From: Candidatus Parcubacteria bacterium
GTDB taxonomy: Bacteria; Patescibacteriota; Minisyncoccia; Phycocordibacterales; Zambryskibacteraceae
Length of the DNA: 6,482 nt
Direction of reading: 5' to 3'
Assembly: GCA_019661845.1 (NCBI GenBank)
Contig: JAIFWL010000021.1
Coordinates: 1 to 6,482, forward strand
Shown: piece after piece, positions 1-5,266 of the stretch
How positions within the stretch are numbered: position 1 is the stretch's first letter
Layout: every line of letters begins with the position of its first letter
The notes under the pieces: generated by a model
What the model was told of the DNA's origin: nothing
Database searches by the model: none
Seen by the model: only the letters and a program-made list of their open reading frames with translations
Made by a program: the position numbers and the translations under genes

Positions 1-53
1 GGTGCCACTGACGATCTGGTTTGGGCTGTGCCCGGTGTTTCCACCAGCATCAC
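1..53 (-). CDS. Possible 5' end of a small leftward gene, cut by the window edge
   Basis: Product not recognised. On the minus strand a GTG directly followed by ATG (53-48) opens a frame that stays open to the left edge and would read (V/M)MLVETPGTAQTRSSVA. An AGGAAG Shine-Dalgarno-like sequence at 64-69 lies 10 nt before the GTG. A plausible promoter (TTGACA-N17-TAAGTT, 108-136) would give a leader of about 50 nt, similar to that of the small membrane protein gene at 4882-5136. Only 17 codons are visible, so coding potential cannot be judged. The call rests on the upstream signals and could be chance. Confidence 0.22.
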   Translation of the reverse strand, partial: MMLVETPGTAQTRSSVA

Positions 54-107
54 TCGTTGTTTTCTTCCTGCTTGCTTTGGGCTAAGACCCTCGCACTGTC
101 CTCATTT

Positions 108-136
108 AACTTACTCTTGTATTTAAAATCTGTCAA
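108..136 (-). promoter_or_regulatory. Putative leftward sigma70-type promoter
   Basis: On the minus strand a consensus -35 TTGACA (131-136) is separated by exactly 17 bp from TAAGTT (108-113), a poor -10 match of 3/6. The spacer is AT-rich. The -35 lies inside a set of GTCAAAGAC repeats (131-161), so a regulator could control it. It would drive the possible gene running off the left edge. The perfect -35 and ideal spacing support it; the weak -10 counts against it. Confidence 0.4.
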
Positions 137-161
137 AGACGTGTCAAAGACCGTCTTTGAC
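131..161. repeat. Operator-like direct and inverted repeats (GTCAAAGAC)
   Basis: The 10-mer TGTCAAAGAC occurs twice in tandem, at 131-140 and 142-151, one 11-bp step apart. Its inverted copy GTCTTTGAC follows at 153-161. The second and third copies form a perfect 9-bp dyad around a single base. The 11-bp period is about one helical turn, so the sites face the same side of the DNA, which is typical of repressor operators. The first copy overlaps the predicted -35 (131-136). No regulator gene can be matched to it in this window. Confidence 0.5.
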
Positions 162-176
162 ATTAAATTAACAATT

Positions 177-210
177 GAAAAGGCCCCGCCGCGTACGCGC
201 GGCGGGGCCT
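177..210 (-). terminator. Strong intrinsic terminator for the leftward HicB-like unit
   Basis: A perfect 13-bp GC-rich stem (181-193 paired with 198-210) closes a 4-nt loop. Read on the minus strand it is followed directly by TTTTC (180-176). No T-run follows on the plus strand, so it acts leftward. It lies about 40 nt beyond the stop of the 63-aa gene. No other terminator is seen between the aldolase operon and this point, so it may end that transcript too. The stem arm shares AGGCCC(C)GCCGC with the terminator at 4834-4866. Confidence 0.85.
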
Positions 211-250
211 CCAGTGATGAGTCATCTCTTGAGAGCTCGTGGGTATCGTA

Positions 251-442
251 TTAGAGAATGTCCCTTGTCTTTCCGATTTCGATTTCTCGAATCTCTATCA
301 TGAGATTGAGATAGCAATAGTTTGCGCGGACTAGTTTGCCCACCGCCTCATCAGGTGTTCTTCCTGTCGCGACCCATGGGAGAGAAAGAAAATGGGCTTC
401 GCAAACCCCTTCCTTCCACTCCACGATAATGGTTGTACTCAT
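251..442 (-). CDS. Small HicB-like (UPF0150-type) protein, orphan
   Basis: 63 aa. The N-terminal part has the layout of the HicB antitoxin partial RNase H-like fold: a strand (TTIIVEWKEG), then AHFLSLPWVATGRTPDEAVGKLV, close to the familiar pattern of a 'P-G-C-x-(A/S)-x-G-x-T-x-E-E-A' segment leading into a helix. It lacks the C-terminal DNA-binding domain of full HicB proteins, and no HicA toxin lies beside it, so a toxin-antitoxin role is not supported here; it may be a standalone domain. The start is fixed by AAGGAGG at 454-460, 11 nt upstream. It has its own promoter, whose -35 overlaps the methyltransferase stop, and its own terminator. GC content (about 50%) is well above that of the adjacent methyltransferase. 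The gene call is fairly sure; the family call is moderate and made by eye. Confidence 0.6.
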   Translation of the reverse strand: MSTTIIVEWKEGVCEAHFLSLPWVATGRTPDEAVGKLVRANYCYLNLMIEIREIEIGKTRDIL

Positions 443-452
443 TTTTCGGTCT

Positions 453-460
453 ACCTCCTT
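453..460 (-). promoter_or_regulatory. Near-perfect Shine-Dalgarno site (AAGGAGGT)
   Basis: The minus strand reads AAGGAGGT, fully complementary to the usual 16S rRNA 3' end. It sits 10 nt before the ATG of the 63-aa HicB-like gene and decides that start. It is much stronger than anything upstream of the aldolase, PfkB or lycopene cyclase genes, which lack a well-spaced SD. Confidence 0.8.
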
Positions 461-466
461 CTCAAA

Positions 467-497
467 TCAATAGTGTCTTAAATTAATACTTTGTCAA
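467..497 (-). promoter_or_regulatory. Putative promoter of the HicB-like unit
   Basis: A consensus -35 TTGACA lies at 492-497 on the minus strand and overlaps the TGA stop of the methyltransferase (494-496). The -10 is unclear: TATTGA (467-472) gives a 19-bp spacer, and ACTATT (469-474) gives 17 bp with a poor match. Either would leave a leader of roughly 20-25 nt containing the SD. The -35 match and placement are the support; the -10 is the weak part. Confidence 0.4.
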
Positions 498-1321
498 TCT
501 AATTTTTCAGCGACAAATACTCCATATGTAGCTATCTTTTCAAAAAGCTGTTTTTGGTAAAAAGTAGAGAAATTCTCTTGACCAATACCTAATTTCGATT
601 TAATGAAATCTAAAGGGTATGACAATAAGCCTAAATAATAAAGCTTTTTACTCGACTTCTTGATGTTAGAAAGTTTGTCGTAAAATACTATATTTTTAAA
701 ACCAGATTGCTCTAAATAATTTTGAAACTCATCTTTAGTTGCAAGATTAGGTACTCTCCAACCATCGATGAACTTAGTATATATTCTGCTTTCTTCCGCG
801 TTAAGATTCTCCTTGAGCAGAAAGGCATCGACAACAGCTATCTTGCCTCCTACCTTTATTATTCTATATGCTTCATTTAGAAACTCCTTTTTATCATTTG
901 CATAGCAAATGCACTCGATACCAAACACTTTTGAGAATGTATTTTCTTTAAATCTGGTATTAGTAAAATCTTGGATTGAGAAATTGACTAAGTTCCTGGA
1001 ATTGGATTCACTCGCCTTTCTTTGAGCAATTTTCAACTGCACACTTGATAAGGTAATTCCTTCAACTTTGGCTCCCGTATTTCCTGCTACATACAAGCTG
1101 CTACCGCCTACGCCACAACCAGCGTCAAGTACTACGTCATTAGAATTGATACTAAGAACATCTGTGACAAATTTATCTGTATTAGAAATGGCTTCCTTGA
1201 GATTTTTAGTATTTTCTTCCCAGAATCCATAATGTAAACCCGATCTAGACCAAAAGAGATTATATATAGTTTGATGAGTGTTGTAGTAATCAGCAACTTG
1301 GTTTGTTGTAACGTGAGCCAT
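494..1321 (-). CDS. SAM-dependent class I methyltransferase, tocopherol/sterol-MT-like
   Basis: 275 aa, Rossmann-fold methyltransferase. SAM-binding motif I is VVLDAGCGVGG (residues 63-73). The following VEGITLSSVQLKIAQ (86-100) is characteristic of the gamma-tocopherol / sterol C-methyltransferase and cyclopropane synthase-like group, as is HYGFWEENT near the N-terminus (30-38). The acidic residue in IQDF (118) and FSKVFGIECICYANDKKEFLNEAYRIIKVGGKIAVVD (129-165) supply the remaining core strands. The substrate cannot be read; an isoprenoid, quinone or lipid is an inference from the subgroup. Its ATG overlaps the stop of the FAD oxidoreductase by one base (TAATG), so it is the last gene of the aldolase operon and probably translationally coupled. 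It is much more AT-rich (sampled lines 28-43% GC) than the two upstream genes, suggesting later acquisition. Confidence 0.85.
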   Translation of the reverse strand: MAHVTTNQVADYYNTHQTIYNLFWSRSGLHYGFWEENTKNLKEAISNTDKFVTDVLSINSNDVVLDAGCGVGGSSLYVAGNTGAKVEGITLSSVQLKIAQRKASESNSRNLVNFSIQDFTNTRFKENTFSKVFGIECICYANDKKEFLNEAYRIIKVGGKIAVVDAFLLKENLNAEESRIYTKFIDGWRVPNLATKDEFQNYLEQSGFKNIVFYDKLSNIKKSSKKLYYLGLLSYPLDFIKSKLGIGQENFSTFYQKQLFEKIATYGVFVAEKLD

Positions 1322-2958
1322 TATTCCGTCGCTATATGACTCTCAAGGTAAGCTATTGAACCATCCACCTTTTTACCAGGATTAAAGATATTTTTCGGAT
1401 CGAAGATGTCCTTCACTTGTTTAAAGAGGTTTAGAATTTCTTGCGAATACATTTTATGTAGATACGGTGTGCGGACGATGCCGTCATTGTGCTCGCCAGT
1501 GATAGAGCCCTTGTACTCGGCGACGAGCGAATACACTTTCTCCCCCACTTCTTTAATCACCATGACATTCCTCTTATCCTTCATATTCATAAGCGGGATG
1601 ATGTGGAAGTTGCCATTGCCTGCATGACCCGCGATAGTGTAGTTCAGCTTATATTCATCAAGGATGGCACGCATCTTGGGTAGGAACTCTGGCATGTGTT
1701 CCGGCCTCACTACCACATCGTCGACGAATGGCGCAGTACGAGAGCCGTGCACGTGTTTCCTCAGTAGGTTGAAGCTCTCTCGTCGCACCGTCCAATACTT
1801 ACTCGACTCTTCTTCAGAAAGGGTTTTCCTTGAGACAAGTTTGAATGGGTGCACTCGATTGGCCAGATCGGTAATCTTAATATCTAACTCACCCTTAGTC
1901 TTACCCGAATACTCAACGAGTAAAATGAGTTTAGGAATACCCCCCTTCATCATCATAAATAGTTCTGGAATAAATGAGAGGACGAGCGAGAGGAAGTGCT
2001 TCGGCTTCATGGTCTTAAGCATTTCGGGGAAGAAGCGGATAGCAAGCTTCATAGTGGCGTCATCGTAGGACTCGATAGAGTCGGGGTTGGTTGGTAGGAT
2101 TACATTTACCAATTTGGCCAAGTGAGTAAGGTCGTGGAGGAAGATGACGAAGAGTTCAGAGGCCTTCTCTACCGGCACAAGCCTTACTTCGGCCTCTGTC
2201 ATAATACCCAAGGTGCCTTGCGCCCCAGTAAGTAGGCGGTTAAGGTCGAAGGTTACTCCATCCCAAATATTCCAAAGATAGTAACCAGCAGAGTTCTTCG
2301 ACACATTGGGCTTACCCTCTCGTATTACTTGTTCATTGTTTATTATTAAATTGTATATTTTTTTATACAAATCTCCTTCGAAGTCGCCTTGAGCCATCTT
2401 GGTATCAAGCTCAGCTTTCGAAAGTGGCTTTACGTCATAGGCCTTGCCGTCTGAGAAGATGTACTTACTTCTAGTAACGAAGTTCTCCATCTTGCCGTAG
2501 CGAAGCGTCTTCTCCCCTGCGCAGTTATTCGCAATCATGCCACCCAAGGCGCACAAGTTCTTCGAAGCAGTGTAGCAAGGTAGGATCAAATGGCTTTCCA
2601 AGGTCTTCTTCTCAAAGTCTCGGTAGAAAATGCCTGGCTCCACCTTAGTGCCACCAGCACTTACATCACGAACCGTATTCATATGCTTCGTCGTATCAGC
2701 GATAATCGACTCGTTCAAGGAGCCGCCGGCCATGCAAGAGCCAGCGGCTCGCATGGTAATAGAGAGTGTTGGATCTATAGCCTTGTGCTCGTTTACAAAT
2801 TTTACTAGTGCCTCAAGATCATCACTATTCTTAGGGAAGACCACGAGCTTGGGCTTCACCTCAAAGAGGCTTGCATCGTGACTATAAGTCTTGAGTGTCT
2901 CGTAGTCGTCGAGAACCTCACCTTTGAAAACCTTTTTAAGTGAATCGACCAGTTCCAT
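1321..2958 (-). CDS. FAD-linked oxidoreductase, GlcD / D-lactate dehydrogenase-like
   Basis: 545 aa, FAD-binding PCMH-type (VAO) fold plus FAD-linked oxidase C-terminal domain. FAD-binding landmarks are RAAGSCMAGGS (70-80), GGMIANNCAGEKTLRYGKM (139-157) and GAQGTLGIMTEAEVRL (245-260). The C-terminal signature is GHAGNGNFH (444-452), SITGEHNDGIVR (485-496) and DPKNIFNPGKK (520-530). The two His of GHxxxxNxH and the Glu of GEH match the divalent metal site known in 2-hydroxyacid dehydrogenases such as D2HGDH. Two usually fixed positions differ: GDGN is GNGN and EHGDG is EHNDG. The protein ends after the NPGK motif, so the C-terminal Fe-S domain found fused in some relatives is absent. Expected activity is oxidation of a 2-hydroxy acid (lactate, glycolate or similar); the electron acceptor is unknown. 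It overlaps both neighbours by one base (TAATG), as the middle gene of a coupled operon. Confidence 0.9.
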   Translation of the reverse strand: MELVDSLKKVFKGEVLDDYETLKTYSHDASLFEVKPKLVVFPKNSDDLEALVKFVNEHKAIDPTLSITMRAAGSCMAGGSLNESIIADTTKHMNTVRDVSAGGTKVEPGIFYRDFEKKTLESHLILPCYTASKNLCALGGMIANNCAGEKTLRYGKMENFVTRSKYIFSDGKAYDVKPLSKAELDTKMAQGDFEGDLYKKIYNLIINNEQVIREGKPNVSKNSAGYYLWNIWDGVTFDLNRLLTGAQGTLGIMTEAEVRLVPVEKASELFVIFLHDLTHLAKLVNVILPTNPDSIESYDDATMKLAIRFFPEMLKTMKPKHFLSLVLSFIPELFMMMKGGIPKLILLVEYSGKTKGELDIKITDLANRVHPFKLVSRKTLSEEESSKYWTVRRESFNLLRKHVHGSRTAPFVDDVVVRPEHMPEFLPKMRAILDEYKLNYTIAGHAGNGNFHIIPLMNMKDKRNVMVIKEVGEKVYSLVAEYKGSITGEHNDGIVRTPYLHKMYSQEILNLFKQVKDIFDPKNIFNPGKKVDGSIAYLESHIATE

Positions 2959-3806
2959 TACATTCTATTAAACAATTTCAATCGCTCCTTTACTACTTGC
3001 TCCATCTCCTTCACCGCTTCCTGCATAAATTTGTATGGTGCAAGTTCACCACTCTTTAACCCCTCCTCAACTCCTTCCTTGTATGCCACGCGAAGTTCGG
3101 TGTTGATGTGGATGATTCGAATACCTGCTTCAATAGCCGAGACGAAGTCAGGATCAGCAATGCCCGACCCACCGTGGAGCACAAGCGGAATATTGACTGC
3201 TTCGCTTATCGCCTTAATCCTTTCAATATTTAACTTAGGCTGGCCACTCTTTACCAAGCCATGCACATTGCCTACAGACGGGGCGAATAAATCTACACCA
3301 GTTTCCATGACGAAGCGCGCTGCTTCCTCTGGCTTGGTCTGTGTCTCTTCCGAGACTCCGTCTGGAACAGTATCAATAATCTTAGAAGATTGACCAATGA
3401 AGCCGAGTTCTGCTTCGACCAAGACCTCTCTACTTTGAGCCTTGGCATAGGCCACCACTTCCTTAGTCATGGCGACATTTTCTTCATAACTCTTATTGGC
3501 TCCGTCGATAATTACGGCATCGAAGCCGGCATCAATTGCAACCTTCGCCTTATCGACCGAGTAAGTGTGATCAGCGTTGAGGAAGATGGGATGACCATTC
3601 TCCTTAGCTATTTTTACTAAAGAAGCGACTTCTTGTACTCCGATAAATTCCCGCTCACCCTCTGACACGCCGATAATTACTGGTACTCCAAGCTCTTTCG
3701 CCCCTTCGACTACTGCGCGGAAGCCTTCGGAGTCAGAGACGTTGAAATGACCAATGGCAACCTTCTTTTCCTTCGCCCAAGCAATCGTTTCTTTTAAAGA
3801 CATCAT
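2958..3806 (-). CDS. fba: Class II fructose-bisphosphate aldolase family protein
   Basis: 282 aa from the ATG at 3806, or 281 from the adjacent ATG at 3803. A Zn-dependent class II aldolase (FBA / tagatose-bisphosphate aldolase family) that cleaves a ketose 1,6-bisphosphate to DHAP and glyceraldehyde 3-phosphate. Family residues in order: IGHFNVSD near the N-terminus; NADHTYS with the catalytic Asp and Zn-ligand His (79-80); EAELGFIG (Glu133); APSVGNVHGLVKSGQPKLN with His182; LVLHGGSGI with His211; HINTELR (Asn235). An ATG at 3848 would add 14 residues, but it overlaps the divergent pfkB start and lies upstream of the likely -10 box, so it was rejected. First gene of an operon with the FAD oxidoreductase and methyltransferase. 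Whether the substrate is fructose or tagatose bisphosphate cannot be decided by eye. Confidence 0.92.
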   Translation of the reverse strand: MMSLKETIAWAKEKKVAIGHFNVSDSEGFRAVVEGAKELGVPVIIGVSEGEREFIGVQEVASLVKIAKENGHPIFLNADHTYSVDKAKVAIDAGFDAVIIDGANKSYEENVAMTKEVVAYAKAQSREVLVEAELGFIGQSSKIIDTVPDGVSEETQTKPEEAARFVMETGVDLFAPSVGNVHGLVKSGQPKLNIERIKAISEAVNIPLVLHGGSGIADPDFVSAIEAGIRIIHINTELRVAYKEGVEEGLKSGELAPYKFMQEAVKEMEQVVKERLKLFNRM

Positions 3807-3813
3807 TCCCTTT

Positions 3814-3822
3814 AGTTTATCA
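3814..3822 (-). promoter_or_regulatory. Extended -10 promoter of the aldolase operon, probably leaderless
   Basis: The minus strand reads TGATAAACT: an extended -10 TG plus TAAACT (hexamer at 3814-3819, 4/6 match). Only 7 nt separate it from the first ATG (3806), so transcription should begin at or next to the start codon. AGGGA lies immediately before that ATG, too close to be an SD for it; it could serve the second ATG (3803) only with a 3-nt gap. No good -35 is seen. Confidence 0.5.
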
Positions 3823-3824
3823 TC

Positions 3825-3833
3825 TGATACAAT
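3825..3833 (+). promoter_or_regulatory. Extended -10 promoter of the PfkB kinase gene, near-leaderless
   Basis: TGATACAAT is a TGn extension plus TACAAT (3828-3833, 5/6 match). The kinase ATG at 3843 is 9 nt downstream, placing the predicted start of transcription within about 3 nt of the start codon. AGGA just before the ATG is only 2 nt away, too close for normal SD use. No clear -35 is present. The box lies 8 bp from the opposite-facing aldolase -10, so the two promoters probably compete. Confidence 0.55.
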
Positions 3834-3842
3834 TAGCAGGAA

Positions 3843-4832
3843 ATGCACGACTTTATAGCGATTGGAGATACGGCGACAGATGTCTTTATTAAATTGGAAG
3901 ACGATAGGATCAAGGTCGAAGGCACTCCTGACACTCCAGATTACCGGATCTCTCTCCCCTTCGCGGCCAAGGTTCCTTACAAGGAAGCTACAACACTAGC
4001 TGGAGTTGGTAATGCACCGAACGCTGCTGTAGCTGCTGCTAAACTTGGTTTGCATTCAGCTCTAGTTGCTCATGTGGGAGCCGATGATGCAGGCAAGGAG
4101 ACTGTTGAGACGCTGAAGAATCAAGGTATTGATACGCAATTTATCGTCGCTGAAGAGGGTAAGCACACCAACTACTCATACATCCTCTGGCATAAGGATG
4201 ATAGAACGATTTTAAGAAGGAATGAAGAATTTAAATATGTTTTGCCTCCACTGGGCACGCCGAAGTGGGTTTATATAAGCTCCATCGGTTCAGAGTCCAC
4301 CAATACTTATGAGGAGTTAGCAGACTTCTTAGAAAATAATCCTACGGTGAAGCTCGCCTTCCAACCGGGGAGCAAAGAAATTCCTTTGGGGCAGAAACTC
4401 GCTCGAATTTATAAAAGAGCCGATATCTACTTCTCCAATGTTGAGGAAGCGGAGATGATTCTAGGAATAAATACTCTTGGGATTCAAGAACTTATTAAAC
4501 GATTTCATGAATTAGGCCCAAAGATCGTGGTAATTACTGACGGGCCGAAGGGTGCCTACGCATATGACGGAGTAAACATGTATCAGCAGATGCCATATCC
4601 TGATCCTAAGCCACCTTATGAGAGAACTGGAGCTGGGGACGCCTTCTCCTCCACTACTGTCGTTGCACTCGCACTTGGGAACGACCTCCCAACTGCTCTT
4701 TCATGGGGTGCAGTGAACTCCATGTCAGTCGTCCAAGAAATAGGCGCACAGAAGGGCCTCTTAAATCGTGAAAAAATCGAAGAATATTTGAATAAAGCTC
4801 CCGCAGACTTTAAGGCGAAGAAGATAAATTAA
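3843..4832 (+). CDS. PfkB-family carbohydrate kinase
   Basis: 329 aa, ribokinase/PfkB fold; it phosphorylates a sugar or sugar phosphate with ATP. Landmarks: substrate-binding AGVGNAPNAAVAAAKLG (53-69), the NVEEAE form of the Mg/phosphate-binding NxxE motif (199-204), TDGPKGAYAYDG (232-243), and the anion hole and catalytic base RTGAGDAF with Asp266 (261-268). The usual DTxGAGDxFxxG signature is altered: the leading Asp is Arg261, and SS replaces the residues after F. An N-terminal insertion around 19-40 is longer than in ribokinase. Its position, divergent from an aldolase, suggests a glycolytic or ketose-phosphate kinase, but the substrate cannot be assigned from sequence. Transcribed alone, with a near-leaderless promoter. 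No rightward intrinsic terminator follows; the hairpin beyond the stop has its T-run on the other strand. Confidence 0.9.
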   Translation: MHDFIAIGDTATDVFIKLEDDRIKVEGTPDTPDYRISLPFAAKVPYKEATTLAGVGNAPNAAVAAAKLGLHSALVAHVGADDAGKETVETLKNQGIDTQFIVAEEGKHTNYSYILWHKDDRTILRRNEEFKYVLPPLGTPKWVYISSIGSESTNTYEELADFLENNPTVKLAFQPGSKEIPLGQKLARIYKRADIYFSNVEEAEMILGINTLGIQELIKRFHELGPKIVVITDGPKGAYAYDGVNMYQQMPYPDPKPPYERTGAGDAFSSTTVVALALGNDLPTALSWGAVNSMSVVQEIGAQKGLLNREKIEEYLNKAPADFKAKKIN

Positions 4833-4833
4833 A

Positions 4834-4866
4834 AAGAAGAGGCCCGCCGCTTTCGCGACGGGTCTC
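4834..4866 (-). terminator. Intrinsic terminator of the small membrane protein unit
   Basis: An imperfect 12-bp GC-rich stem (4839-4850 with 4855-4866). On the minus strand the loop is GAAA, a GNRA-type tetraloop, and the stem is followed by TTCTTTTT. The plus strand has no T-run after the stem, so it acts leftward, ending the 84-aa gene. It sits only a few bases past the convergent PfkB stop. The arm AGGCCCGCCGC closely matches AGGCCCCGCCGC of the terminator at 181-192. Confidence 0.8.
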
Positions 4867-4881
4867 GGGAGATGGTCCGAT

Positions 4882-5136
4882 TTACGGTTGCAACCTCCTC
4901 CGCTGTCTAGCTCGTACCACAGCCATGATGTTGAAGAACATCCCGAAGGCAATCAGCACGACGCCGTCAATGGCGTTCCCCGGCTTCCCTCCGAAAAAGG
5001 CCAGGATGTAGCCGATACCACAGAGGAGCGACCCCAACATGACCAGTAGTTGCATCATGGGGAAATCTCGTACCTCCTTTCTCACAATGGCAACGATCCA
5101 GATCATGAGAAGCGCCGACGAGAACGCCAACAACAT
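4882..5136 (-). CDS. Small three-helix membrane protein, function unknown
   Basis: 84 aa, family not recognised. Three hydrophobic stretches: residues 1-18, about 27-47 (MMQLLVMLGSLLCGIGYILAF) and about 54-73, separated by RKEVRDF and GGKPGNAID. The tail is strongly basic (RARQRRRLQP), suggesting that end is cytoplasmic. The start at 5136 is supported by AAGAAGG at 5143-5149, 6 nt upstream, and by a good promoter at 5191-5219. A textbook AAGGAGG also occurs inside the gene (5073-5079), 14 nt before the Met27-Met28 pair, leaving a weak possibility of a shorter internal product. GC content (about 48-58%) is the highest in the window and contrasts with the AT-rich cyclase next door. A self-contained unit with its own promoter and terminator, like the HicB-like unit. 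Confidence 0.65.
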   Translation of the reverse strand: MLLAFSSALLMIWIVAIVRKEVRDFPMMQLLVMLGSLLCGIGYILAFFGGKPGNAIDGVVLIAFGMFFNIMAVVRARQRRRLQP

Positions 5137-5190
5137 GAGAAGCCTTCTTCCTGGGCCGCAGCCCTGAAAATTGGGTACTTACCTATATGT

Positions 5191-5219
5191 ATCTTAGCAT
5201 ATTAAAGTTTATTTGTCAA
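5191..5219 (-). promoter_or_regulatory. Promoter of the small membrane protein gene
   Basis: On the minus strand a consensus -35 TTGACA (5214-5219), a 17-bp spacer, and TAAGAT (5191-5196) preceded by TGC, an extended -10. Transcription would start near 5184, giving a leader of about 48 nt that contains a short GGGC/GCCC hairpin (5153-5164) and the SD. This is the best sigma70-type promoter in the window. Confidence 0.75.
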
Positions 5220-5248
5220 GTATAAAATTCTCTTATCTTTTTAAAATT

Positions 5249-5263
5249 CTTTTCACGGAAAAG
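5249..5263. repeat. Short inverted repeat (CTTTTC / GAAAAG)
   Basis: A perfect 6-bp inverted repeat with a 3-nt gap (5249-5254 and 5258-5263). Read leftward it is followed by AATTTTAAAAAG, so it could be a weak terminator for the lycopene cyclase gene, but stem and T-run are both poor. It lies about 30 bp upstream of the membrane protein promoter. Confidence 0.3.
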
Positions 5264-5266
5264 CGT

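Noticed and set aside
21..254. Rightward 77-aa open frame
   Set aside because: It reads straight through the operator-like repeats and the terminator hairpin, has no SD or promoter, and its residues show no protein-like pattern.
1406..2068. Rightward open frames inside the FAD oxidoreductase gene
   Set aside because: They are antisense shadows of a strongly conserved gene, without SDs, and show no coherent domain.
3807..3848. N-terminal extension of the aldolase (MHFLLIVSDDKLKG) from the ATG at 3848
   Set aside because: It overlaps the divergent PfkB start, lies upstream of the likely -10 box, and class II aldolases begin close to the S-L-K-E segment.
4839..4866. Hairpin as a rightward terminator for the PfkB kinase
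   Set aside because: No T-run follows on the plus strand; the T-run is on the leftward side, so it belongs to the membrane protein gene.
4761..4952. Leftward 63-aa frame overlapping the PfkB 3' end and the membrane protein gene
   Set aside because: It spans the terminator hairpin and overlaps two better-supported genes.
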